From Alphaproteobacteria bacterium (lineage in GTDB: Bacteria; Pseudomonadota; Alphaproteobacteria; Rickettsiales; SXRF01), in NCBI GenBank assembly GCA_025362975.1, contig JANYES010000025.1, positions 102,749 through 166,748 of the forward strand: a stretch of 64,000 bases of DNA, in the 5' to 3' direction. Positions 24,684-33,071 of the stretch are shown piece by piece. A program made the translations under genes and the position numbers. Within the stretch, counting starts at the first letter, position 1, and each line of letters opens with the position of its first letter. The notes beneath the pieces were generated by a model. It was not told the origin of the DNA and ran no database searches. It saw nothing but the letters and a program-made list of their open reading frames with translations.

Positions 24684-26255
24684 ATGCGTGGAACATGGAA
24701 ACGCAGTACAAGCATGATTGTGGTCGCAGGGGCATTGATAGTGCTGGTGACGGGCGGGTATACGCCAAGGCATGTGGCGTCGGATTATCAGCGTGAGGAA
24801 TCGCACGCGATTGCGACGACAGCGGATAGCGCGCTGCGCGGGGTAATTGCAGGGCCAGCGGCGGCGCATCCGGGGTTGTCGGGGTTTCATTTAGTGACGA
24901 AAGGCTCGGACGCGCTGTTGGTGCGGCTTGGCATGATTGTGGCAGCACAGCGCAGTTTAGATATTCAGTATTACAGTTTTCAGGACGATGTCAGCGGAAA
25001 GTTGATATTGGAAGCATTGTTAGAAGCAGCGGACCGGGGCGTGCGCATTCGCATTCTTATTGATGATTTGACGATCAAAAAATCGGATAAAAGCTGGTCG
25101 TTGCTTAACGCGCACAAAAATGTGGAGTTGCGGCTATTCAATCCGTTTGCGACTAACGACCAGAGCTATATCAGCCGGTTTGGCAATTTGTTTACCACGG
25201 GCATGCATTTTACGCGGCGGATGCATAATAAGGCGTTCATCGCGGATAACCAGCTGGCGATTATCGGCGGGCGGAATCTCGGTGATGCGTATTTCGACAA
25301 TAATCAGGATTTCAATTTCCGCGATGTGGATGTAATGGCGATTGGCGATATTACGCCGAGGATTTCGGCGGATTTTGACCGGTTCTGGAATAACGGTGAG
25401 GCGTTTCCGTTTACGGCGTTGCAGCCGGATAAAACGCAAGAGGCAGACATGGTGGAATTCCGCACCATGCTGAAAAAACACTGGGAGATGACGGAAGTTA
25501 AAGACGCGCTGAAGTCCCTGCCCCCGCTGGTGGCGGAGTTTAGAAATCATACGCTGGAGCTGGTTTGGGCGAAGGCGGAACTGGCGGCGGATACGCCAGC
25601 GAAGGTGAACCAGTCGAGGAATGTGGCGGTGAGCAAACCAGTGGAGTCGCTCGAAGAATTGGTGGCGATGGCGCAGCATGAATTTATCGCGGTGAGCCCA
25701 TATTTCGTGCCGGGGAATAACGGCGTGCAGTGGCTACGCGAGCTGGTGAAGCGCGGCGTGAAAGTGCGGGTGTTGACCAATTCGCTGGCGTCAACGGACG
25801 TGGTGGCGGTGCATGCGGGATATAGGCGCTACCGCGAGGAGGTGTTGAATGACGGGATTGAGCTGTATGAGATGGAGCCGATTCCGGGCAAACATCCGAG
25901 GGCCGGTCGGTTTGCGAGCGCTTCGCGGGTGAGCTTGCATACGAAGCTCTATATTATCGACCGCAGCGACATTGTGGTGGGCACGATGAATCTCGACCCG
26001 CGTTCGATTGAGTTGAACACGGAGGTGGCGCTGATTATACATAGCAAAGAACTGGCTGCGCAATTAACGGCGCTGTTTGAGCGGGCAATCTCGCCCGCAA
26101 CTAGCTATCATGTGATGCTCGATCATAAAAAGTTGCTGTGGGCGGCGCAGGAAAATGGGCAGGAAGTAAGTTATACGCATGAGCCGAAGGCGGGTGTTAA
26201 ACGCAGTATCGAGGTGGATCTTTATGGCTTACTGCCGTTTGAAAAACAGCTTTAG
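24684..26255 (+). CDS. phospholipase D family cardiolipin synthase, ClsC type
   Basis: 523 residues. N-terminal hydrophobic segment (MIVVAGALIVLVTGG), first HKD HNKAFIAD with GGRNLGDAYF, second HKD HTKLYIID with GTMNLDPRS; TNSLASTDVVAVHAGY and the final LLPFEKQL match the ClsC family, like the paralogue at 6420-7958. Where the paralogue has a lipobox Cys, this one reads VTGGYT, so it is probably an uncleaved anchor or secreted protein. Third gene of the ybhP-ybhN-like operon. Likely joins two phospholipids to make cardiolipin. Confidence 0.87.
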   Translation: MRGTWKRSTSMIVVAGALIVLVTGGYTPRHVASDYQREESHAIATTADSALRGVIAGPAAAHPGLSGFHLVTKGSDALLVRLGMIVAAQRSLDIQYYSFQDDVSGKLILEALLEAADRGVRIRILIDDLTIKKSDKSWSLLNAHKNVELRLFNPFATNDQSYISRFGNLFTTGMHFTRRMHNKAFIADNQLAIIGGRNLGDAYFDNNQDFNFRDVDVMAIGDITPRISADFDRFWNNGEAFPFTALQPDKTQEADMVEFRTMLKKHWEMTEVKDALKSLPPLVAEFRNHTLELVWAKAELAADTPAKVNQSRNVAVSKPVESLEELVAMAQHEFIAVSPYFVPGNNGVQWLRELVKRGVKVRVLTNSLASTDVVAVHAGYRRYREEVLNDGIELYEMEPIPGKHPRAGRFASASRVSLHTKLYIIDRSDIVVGTMNLDPRSIELNTEVALIIHSKELAAQLTALFERAISPATSYHVMLDHKKLLWAAQENGQEVSYTHEPKAGVKRSIEVDLYGLLPFEKQL

Positions 26256-26343
26256 CGCGTATTTATTAATCTACGATAATTCGGGATTCACCCTTTATGG
26301 CGAATCGTCCAAGCTATAATTCCCCACAACAAAGGAGAATTTT

Positions 26344-26766
26344 ATGGCTATGATAACCGACCCGACCCCTATTGGCACTATGACTCCTAAGCGCGCTACC
26401 CGCACGGACCCGGTTATCCCGGTGTTGATTGCGGTGGTCGCACTGATCATCACGGGGATTTCGTATTCTTATTACCAGCGCGTGCATCCGACGAGCGCGG
26501 ATAATGTGATCCAGATGAATGGACAGGCGGCAACGGGTAATGCGTCAACTAATGGTACTGCTAATACTACCGATAGCGGCATGAGCAACAGCACGACCAG
26601 CACCAATACTGCTAACACCAATGCCGATACTGTAAGGACCGATACCACCTCGACGATGCAGGCACCGATAACGAACGCTTCGGCAAATATCACTGTTGCG
26701 CCGAATGCTTCCACGATGGAAACTACCGGCAACAATAGTGCCAACACTACGACTAACGGGCAGTAA
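26344..26766 (+). CDS. single-pass membrane protein with Thr/Asn-rich tail
   Basis: 140 residues with AAAGGAG 8 bases before the ATG. One membrane helix (VIPVLIAVVALIITGISYSYY) at about 24-44 then a roughly 95-residue tail of Thr, Asn, Ser and Ala with no Cys. The tail resembles in composition the secreted protein at 38904-39311. Probably an extended periplasmic stalk; no family. A bidirectional terminator follows. Confidence 0.7.
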   Translation: MAMITDPTPIGTMTPKRATRTDPVIPVLIAVVALIITGISYSYYQRVHPTSADNVIQMNGQAATGNASTNGTANTTDSGMSNSTTSTNTANTNADTVRTDTTSTMQAPITNASANITVAPNASTMETTGNNSANTTTNGQ

Positions 26767-26783
26767 TTCGCTACAGGTCTAAA

Positions 26784-26819
26784 AAAAATCCCGCCGCGGG
26801 AAACCTTGGCGGGATTTTT
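26784..26819. terminator. bidirectional rho-independent terminator
   Basis: AAAAATCCCGCC/GGCGGGATTTTT with runs of A and T on both sides, shared by the convergent genes ending at 26766 and 26832. Confidence 0.9.
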
Positions 26820-26831
26820 GTCTGGAAGTAA

Positions 26832-27218
26832 TCAGCGCATCGTATTGACGCCGGATTGCACGCCTGTGTCGCCACCGTTGGTGACGCCCACACCGCTGCG
26901 CACGACGGCGGAAGCACCGGTGGAGTGGGTGTTGCCGGTGTCGTTAGGTTTGGGCATGTTGCCTTGCGGGTTGCCAGCTTTATTGAAGGTGACGGATTTG
27001 TTTTCGCCAGCGGCGCCGAGTTTTTTGCTTGGCTGGGCGGTAGTGTAGACAGTGGTGCCGCTTTCGTTGGTCAAGCTATTGTCCCCTTGTTTCGCTTCAC
27101 CGAGTGTTTCGCGCGGCGTGTAAAAATTATCACCTTTATCTTCATCGGCGGCAAGCGCGGCAGCAGCGTGGCAAAGAATCAATCCGGCGATAATAATACC
27201 TAGTTTATTCGTGTTCAT
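26832..27218 (-). CDS. hypothetical secreted protein
   Basis: 128 residues with TGGAG 7 bases before the ATG. Signal peptide with a c-region ALA-AD at about 24. The mature protein is hydrophilic, rich in Gly, Asn, Thr and Lys (ETLGEAKQGDNSLTNESGTT), without Cys; probably extended or disordered in the periplasm. No family recognised. Confidence 0.7.
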   Translation of the reverse strand: MNTNKLGIIIAGLILCHAAAALAADEDKGDNFYTPRETLGEAKQGDNSLTNESGTTVYTTAQPSKKLGAAGENKSVTFNKAGNPQGNMPKPNDTGNTHSTGASAVVRSGVGVTNGGDTGVQSGVNTMR

Positions 27219-27464
27219 AGCAACTCCATACGATGGCTTAAAAATGAAACATTACTCCGTGGAGACGCAGATGTCGTTATTATAGTGAAGCTGAGTGCGC
27301 ATAAAAATATAGTGGAATATGCGCTCGCTCGCGTTAATGGCTGGCAAAGTCACTCTTTATGAATTTAGACGACACCCGCACGGGTATCCGAATCGAGATT
27401 TAACTCGTCTTGCGATTAGTTGGCTGTATCCCCTTGAGGGATTTATTATTTACAGGAGCACCTT

Positions 27465-27836
27465 ATGAAAAAAATTACCGCTACGTTCGCTTCCCTACTT
27501 GCCTTCGGCATTGCAACGCCTGCATTTGCGCATGATTCTAAAGCCTGGGTCGACCAGATGTTCATGCAGGCAGATACCGATGGCGACGGCAAAATCAGCC
27601 GAGACGAATACCATGCTTATGCCGACAACAAGTTTGACGACATGGACAACAACGATGATAGCATGTTGACCAAAAGCGAAGTCATGTCCTTTAAAATGGC
27701 AGAGATGAAGAACAACGGCAAGCACAAGAATGCCGCTACCGCGCCGAACCGCCCGGATAACACCAGCGCCGACGCCAATCGTTCCGACACCAGCAACGAC
27801 GCTAAGACCAACAGCGAAAGCAGCAGCCACAACTAA
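27465..27836 (+). CDS. secreted EF-hand calcium-binding protein
   Basis: 123 residues, AGGAG 8 bases before the ATG. Signal peptide to AFA-HD. Two EF-hand loops: DTDGDGKISRDE (canonical) and DNNDDSMLTKSE (plausible), followed by a Ser/Asn/Asp-rich low-complexity tail. Expected to bind Ca2+ in the periplasm. The stop is followed after one base by the ribosome site of a broken lipoprotein gene, suggesting they once formed an operon. Confidence 0.85.
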   Translation: MKKITATFASLLAFGIATPAFAHDSKAWVDQMFMQADTDGDGKISRDEYHAYADNKFDDMDNNDDSMLTKSEVMSFKMAEMKNNGKHKNAATAPNRPDNTSADANRSDTSNDAKTNSESSSHN

Positions 27837-27851
27837 TCAGGAGCCCGGCAG

Positions 27852-28089
27852 ATGAAAAAATCGCAGGACAGTATTACTGTTGAGCGCTTATTTTTTTCTG
27901 CCGGGCTGCGTGGTGCCGCCTGAAGAGGCCAGTTATGCCGAACCGTATCCCGGATATAACAGCGGCGCGGCGTATGACGCGTATCTGTATAGCTAGTATT
28001 ATGGGCATTATGGGGCTTACCCCGGCGCATATCGGCGGCTCCTTGAGGGGCGCAGGCATGACGACCAAGGGCATGGTCATCACCGTTAG
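27852..28089 (+). pseudogene. broken small lipoprotein gene
   Basis: An ATG with AGGAG 9 bases upstream begins a frame that ends after 23 codons. Moving one base at the A6 run after the ATG gives a lipoprotein signal (LLLSAYFFLPGC) and a Pro/Tyr/Gly-rich mature part (PPEEASYAEPYPGYNS), which is then cut by TAG at 27994-27996; past it the same frame continues with YYGHYGAYPGAYRR and the His-rich end HDDQGHGHHR to 28089. Two independent lesions point to real decay. Layout resembles the His-rich protein at 5630-5959. Confidence 0.7.
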
Positions 28090-28248
28090 TTTCAAAACAA
28101 CAACTTATCTATCCTCCTGATGCGCCTACCACATATATGCTTATTGAATCTTTACATCTTGCGCTCTAGATTTGATGGAAACTTCAGGCGAAGACCCTCT
28201 ATGGTGGGGCCTTGCAGAAATAATCACGCTTATCAGGATGAAGGACTA

Positions 28249-31200
28249 ATGCCCCGCACCAGAACGATTGCACGTAATTTCAAAACGGACGCCACGATCA
28301 CTTTCGGCCTTATTTCCGTTATTTTCTTTTTTATCGCAAGCGGGTTGATCACGTATTGGAATGTGAAGTTGCTCAAGCAGGTGGTGAAGGAATTGACGCG
28401 CACGCACGAGGTCATTATCAACCTTGATGAGCTGATGTCATTTGTGAAGGATGCGGAAACCGGACAGCGCGGATTCCTGCTTACCGGTAATGAGTTTTAT
28501 TTACAGCCGTATAACGTCGCAGTGACGCAGATGGATTGGGAAATCGCTAAATTGCAGTTTGCCACCAAGGATAATGAGGAGCAGCAGCAATTCATTCCTC
28601 TTATCAAAAAACATATCGCCAATAAAATGGTTGAGTTGGATGAGACTATTCAACTGCGAAAAAATAAGGGGTTTGATGCTGCACGTGCGGTTGTGATGAG
28701 CGACCGCGGCAAAAGCGAAATGGATTTGCTGCGCAGTGCAGTCGGCTCGGTGCGCGAACTCGAGCAGCAGCAGCGCACACAGCGCATTGCGGAAATGGAC
28801 AACGCGTATCGCACGGCGATTATCAGCGGCGTGCTCACCGGGGGTGTCGGCGTGTTACTGTCGGCGGTGGTAGCACGGCTAGTGCGCCGCGCGGCGACAG
28901 TGCGCATGCGGCAGGAATGGCTGCAATCCGGTCAGGTAGGGCTTAGCCTTGCGATGGGAGGCGAGCAGCGACTCGACCAGCTTGGAGACAGCATCCTTAA
29001 ATACTTCAGTGATTACTTAAGCGCCAAAGCGGGCGTGGCGTATGGTTATACCAACGGGCATTACCGGCGCATGGCAATGATCGGCGTACCGACGACGGCA
29101 AAGATTCCGCTGACGTTCGAAGTGGGCGACGGGTTGCTTGGGCAGGTGGTTAAAACCAACCAGATGATTAAGCTGGATGATATTCCCGACGGGTATCTGA
29201 CGATGAGTTCGGCGCTCGGCGAAGGCAAGCCTAAGCACCTCGTCATCGTGCCGGTGCGTTCGGACGGGGTTGTCAATGCGGTGCTGGAGCTGGGGTTGAT
29301 GAGGCCGCTGGACGATCTGGCCATTGAACTGCTGGAAAAAGTGTCGGATACGATCAGCGTGGCTATCCGCTCGGCGAGTTACCGGGCTAACTTACAAAAC
29401 CTGCTGGAAGAAACCCAGCGTCAGGCCGAAGAGTTGCGAGCTCAAAGCGAAGAACTGCGCGTGTCCAACGAAGAGCTGGAAGAACAAAGCCGCGCGCTGA
29501 AAGTGTCGCAGACGAACCTTGAACAGCAGCAAGCGGAACTGGAGCAGATCAACACTCAGCTCGAAGAACAGACGCAGTTGCTCGAAAACCAGCGCGACGA
29601 TCTTACGCGCTCGCAGGTAATCGTGCAGCAGAAGGCGCATGAGTTGGAACAGGCCAGCCGCTATAAATCCGACTTCCTTGCCAATATGAGCCATGAGCTG
29701 CGCACGCCGCTGAATTCGTCATTGATTCTGGCCAAATTGCTGGCAGATAACCCGGGACAAAATTTGAGCGACGAGCAGGTGAAATACGCCAAGACGATTC
29801 AGTCATCGGGCAATGATTTGCTGGTGCTGATCAATGATATTCTCGATCTGTCGAAGATCGAGGCCGGGCATATGGAAATCCGCCCGGAAACGATGGCTCT
29901 GTCACGCCTTGTAAACGATCTAAGTCGTATGTTCGAGCCGATGGCCAAGGCCAAGAAGCTTACATTCCTTACGAATATCGAGGCGGGTTGCCCGGCGTCC
30001 GTGGAAACCGACCGCCATCGGTTGGAGCAGGTGCTTAAAAACCTGATTTCGAATGCGCTCAAATTTACCGAGACGGGTACGGTGACGCTGAATATCCAAC
30101 TGGCCGCGGGTAATCAGGTGGCATTTAGTGTTGTCGATACAGGCATCGGCATCGAGCCGGGACAGCAGCGCGCGATCTTCGAAGCGTTTCGTCAGGCCGA
30201 TAGCACTATCAGCCGTAAATACGGCGGCACGGGGCTTGGGCTTTCGATTTCACGCGAGCTGACGCGCTTGCTTGGCGGTGCGATTGAACTGGAAAGCACG
30301 CCGGGCGAAGGCAGCGTTTTCACGATTGTCTTGCCGCAGCAATTCGATCTGGCACGGGTGATTGCGGCACCGCTGGCCGTACCGGTGGCGCCGATGCCGT
30401 TTGAATCTTCGCCCAAGCCTATACCGCAGGCGGGCATCGAGCGCATACGACAGGTCGAAGATGACCGCGACAAAGTGAACGCGAAGAGCCGCAGTATTTT
30501 AGTGGTGGAGGACGATGAATCTTTTGCGCGGATTTTGTATGATCTTGTGCATGAGCTGGATTTCCTGTGCCTGATCGCCAGTACCGCCGAAGAAGCGATG
30601 GAAGTGGTCAAGCAATACCTGCCAAGCGCGGTGATTCTCGATGTCGGGCTGCCTGACCATTCGGGGCTGGCGGTGCTCGACCAGATGAAGCGCAATACCC
30701 GCACGCGCCATATTCCCGTGCATGTGGTATCGGCGGGAGATCATGCGCAGACGGCGTTTTCGCTGGGGGCTATCGGCTACATGATTAAGCCGGTGAAGCG
30801 CGAAGAAATCATGGACGCGCTCAAGCAGCTGGAAAGTAAATTCGAGCAGCATATGCGCCGCGTACTGATTGTGGAAGACGACCCGGTACAGCGCGATAGC
30901 GTGGCCAAACTCATCAGCACATTGGATGCGGAAACGGTGGAAGCCGGAAGTGCCAGCGAATGCCTCGAACGCCTTAAGGAAACGACGTTCGATTGCATGG
31001 TGCTGGATTTGACGCTGCCGGACGCAACAGGGTATTCGCTGCTGGAAACGCTCAGCCGCGAGGATGCGTATTCCTTCCCGCCGGTCATCGTGTATACGGG
31101 CCGTGACCTGTCTTCGGACGAGGAACTCAAGCTGCGCCGCTATTCCAAATCGATCATCATTAAGGGCGCGAAATCGCCGGAGCGCCTGCTCGACGAGGTG

Positions 31201-31671
31201 ACGTTGTTCCTACATCAGGTGGTGTCGGAATTGCCGCACGAGCAGCAGAAAATGCTGGAAAAAGCCCATAATCGCGACGCGGTGCTTGAAGGGCGGAAGA
31301 TTCTGGTGGTTGAAGACGACGTGCGCAACGTGTATGCGTTGACGAGCATCCTGGAACCTCGCGGTGCGGTGGTGCTGATTGCGCGCAACGGGCGCGAGGC
31401 CATCACCATGCTGGATAAAACGGATCCCGAAATGACAACCATCGACCTTGTGCTGATGGATGTGATGATGCCTGAAATGGACGGCATGACCGCTACGCGT
31501 ATTATTCGCAAGAACGCGCGCTGGAAGAACCTGCCGATCATCATGCTGACTGCCAAGGCGATGAAGGACGATCAGGAACGTTGCTTAGAGTCGGGCGCGA
31601 ACGACTACATGGCCAAACCGCTGGATGTGGAAAAGCTGCTGTCGCTGGTGCGCGTGTGGATGCCGAGGTGA
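28249..31671 (+). CDS. hybrid sensor histidine kinase, CHASE3-GAF-HisKA-HATPase-REC-REC-REC
   Basis: 1140 residues from the ATG at 28249 (AAGGA 5 bases upstream); the longer frame to 28120 has no site. Order: membrane helix about 14-36, CHASE3 (KDAETGQRGFLLTG near 66), second helix near 190, GAF about 240-380, coiled coil about 385-465 (repeated EELRxQSEEL), H box FLANMSHELRTPLN with His about 481, HATPase with NALKFTE, DTGIGIEPG and GTGLGLSI, then three receivers starting near 748, 870 and 1018. The second ends in an atypical IIIKGAKSPERL region. First gene of an operon with cheR, cheB and a second kinase. Confidence 0.92.
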   Translation: MPRTRTIARNFKTDATITFGLISVIFFFIASGLITYWNVKLLKQVVKELTRTHEVIINLDELMSFVKDAETGQRGFLLTGNEFYLQPYNVAVTQMDWEIAKLQFATKDNEEQQQFIPLIKKHIANKMVELDETIQLRKNKGFDAARAVVMSDRGKSEMDLLRSAVGSVRELEQQQRTQRIAEMDNAYRTAIISGVLTGGVGVLLSAVVARLVRRAATVRMRQEWLQSGQVGLSLAMGGEQRLDQLGDSILKYFSDYLSAKAGVAYGYTNGHYRRMAMIGVPTTAKIPLTFEVGDGLLGQVVKTNQMIKLDDIPDGYLTMSSALGEGKPKHLVIVPVRSDGVVNAVLELGLMRPLDDLAIELLEKVSDTISVAIRSASYRANLQNLLEETQRQAEELRAQSEELRVSNEELEEQSRALKVSQTNLEQQQAELEQINTQLEEQTQLLENQRDDLTRSQVIVQQKAHELEQASRYKSDFLANMSHELRTPLNSSLILAKLLADNPGQNLSDEQVKYAKTIQSSGNDLLVLINDILDLSKIEAGHMEIRPETMALSRLVNDLSRMFEPMAKAKKLTFLTNIEAGCPASVETDRHRLEQVLKNLISNALKFTETGTVTLNIQLAAGNQVAFSVVDTGIGIEPGQQRAIFEAFRQADSTISRKYGGTGLGLSISRELTRLLGGAIELESTPGEGSVFTIVLPQQFDLARVIAAPLAVPVAPMPFESSPKPIPQAGIERIRQVEDDRDKVNAKSRSILVVEDDESFARILYDLVHELDFLCLIASTAEEAMEVVKQYLPSAVILDVGLPDHSGLAVLDQMKRNTRTRHIPVHVVSAGDHAQTAFSLGAIGYMIKPVKREEIMDALKQLESKFEQHMRRVLIVEDDPVQRDSVAKLISTLDAETVEAGSASECLERLKETTFDCMVLDLTLPDATGYSLLETLSREDAYSFPPVIVYTGRDLSSDEELKLRRYSKSIIIKGAKSPERLLDEVTLFLHQVVSELPHEQQKMLEKAHNRDAVLEGRKILVVEDDVRNVYALTSILEPRGAVVLIARNGREAITMLDKTDPEMTTIDLVLMDVMMPEMDGMTATRIIRKNARWKNLPIIMLTAKAMKDDQERCLESGANDYMAKPLDVEKLLSLVRVWMPR

Positions 31672-31674
31672 TGA

Positions 31675-32499
31675 ATGCCGGATAAGATGCAGGATATAGA
31701 GCTGAAGCTGCTCCTCGAAGCGCTGTACCGGACGTATCATTACGATTTCCGGGGGTATTCGATGGCGTCGGTGAAACGCAGGCTGATGCAGGCGAAAGAC
31801 CATTTCGGCTGCCAAAGCTTTTCGATGCTGCAGGATATGGCGTTGCACGACACTGCAATGATGCCTAAGCTACTCGCGTTTTTGACCGTGCAGGTAAGTG
31901 AAATGTTTCGGGACCCTGCGTATTTTAAAGCCATCCGCGAGAAAGTGCTCCCGCACTTACGAACCTACCCGTCGCTGAAAATCTGGATTGCGGGATGCTC
32001 GACGGGCGAAGAATTGTATTCGTTCGTCATCCTGTTCCGCGAGGAAGGGCTGGAAGACCGCACGCTGTTTTACGCCACCGACATCAACCCCGACGCGCTT
32101 CGCAAGGCGGAAGCCGGGGTGTATGACATTGAGCGGCTGCAACTGTTTACACAGAACCATCGCAAGGCGGGCGGCAAATCGTCGCTATCTGATTATTATA
32201 CGGCGGCGTATGGCGGGGCGTCATTCGATAAGAGTTTACGTAACCGCGTGGTGTTTTCGGACCATAGCCTTGTGACCGACGCGGTGTTTGCGGAGACGCA
32301 TATGGTGTCGTGCCGCAATGTACTGATTTATTTTGACCGCGAATTTCAGGACCGGGCGATCAACATGTTCCGCGAATCCCTGGCGCGCAAAGGATTTCTG
32401 GGCATCGGTGCGAAGGAAAGTTTGCGGTTTTCGCCATATGTGGACTCCTTTATCGATTTCAGCCATGACGAACGCATTTACCAGAAGAAGGCGGCGTGA
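31675..32499 (+). CDS. cheR: CheR-type protein-glutamate methyltransferase
   Basis: 274 residues. N-terminal helical domain with YDFRGYSMASVKRRL, then the SAM-binding motif WIAGCSTGEELYSF, YATDINPDALRKAEAGVY and VSCRNVLIYFD, all typical of CheR. It adds methyl groups to glutamates. No chemoreceptor, CheA or CheW is in the window, so the substrate is probably the helical/coiled-coil region of the neighbouring kinases rather than a chemotaxis receptor. Starts 3 bases after the kinase stop and overlaps cheB (TGATG). Confidence 0.92.
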   Translation: MPDKMQDIELKLLLEALYRTYHYDFRGYSMASVKRRLMQAKDHFGCQSFSMLQDMALHDTAMMPKLLAFLTVQVSEMFRDPAYFKAIREKVLPHLRTYPSLKIWIAGCSTGEELYSFVILFREEGLEDRTLFYATDINPDALRKAEAGVYDIERLQLFTQNHRKAGGKSSLSDYYTAAYGGASFDKSLRNRVVFSDHSLVTDAVFAETHMVSCRNVLIYFDREFQDRAINMFRESLARKGFLGIGAKESLRFSPYVDSFIDFSHDERIYQKKAA

Positions 32500-33071
32500 T
32501 GGAAAATCCACGATATGAAGCGGTGGTGATCGGCGTGTCGGCAGGCGCGGTGGAAGCATTGAGCACGGTATTGCCGAATCTGCCGGGTAATTTTTCATTG
32601 CCAATTCTTGTAGTGGTGCATGTGCCGGCGGATAAAAGCCTGATGGTAGAGCTTTTCCAGTCGCGTTGTGCGCTTGCGGTAAAGGAAGCGGAAGATAAAG
32701 AATGGATTAAGCCGGGCACGGTGTATTTTGCGCCGCCGAATTACCATTTGATGGTGGAGCAGGGAAAATTCATATCGCTGTCGAATGACGAGCCGGTGCT
32801 TTACTCGCGGCCGTCGGTGGATATTTTATTTGAAACGGCGGCTGACGCCTACGGCGAAGCGCTGATCGGAGTGATCATGACGGGCGCAAGCCACGACGGG
32901 GCGCAGGGACTGCGCGCCGTGGCAGAAAGCGGCGGGCTTGCGGTCGTGCAGGACCCGGCGACGGCGCAGTCTCCATTCATGCCTAAGGCGGCATTAGAGG
33001 CATGTCCGGATGCGATTATTTTAACTTTGGAACAGATACCTATTTATTTACAGAAAGCAGCCATGCCATGA
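32499..33071 (+). CDS. cheB: CheB-type methylesterase domain protein without receiver
   Basis: 190 residues, only the esterase domain. Catalytic triad Ser14 (GVSAG), His41 (VVHVPAD) and Asp133 (TGASHDGAQGL) are intact. Classic CheB has an N-terminal receiver that controls it; here it is absent, so control probably comes from the receivers of the flanking kinases. Overlaps cheR by one base and the next kinase by four bases (ATGA). Confidence 0.92.
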   Translation: MENPRYEAVVIGVSAGAVEALSTVLPNLPGNFSLPILVVVHVPADKSLMVELFQSRCALAVKEAEDKEWIKPGTVYFAPPNYHLMVEQGKFISLSNDEPVLYSRPSVDILFETAADAYGEALIGVIMTGASHDGAQGLRAVAESGGLAVVQDPATAQSPFMPKAALEACPDAIILTLEQIPIYLQKAAMP

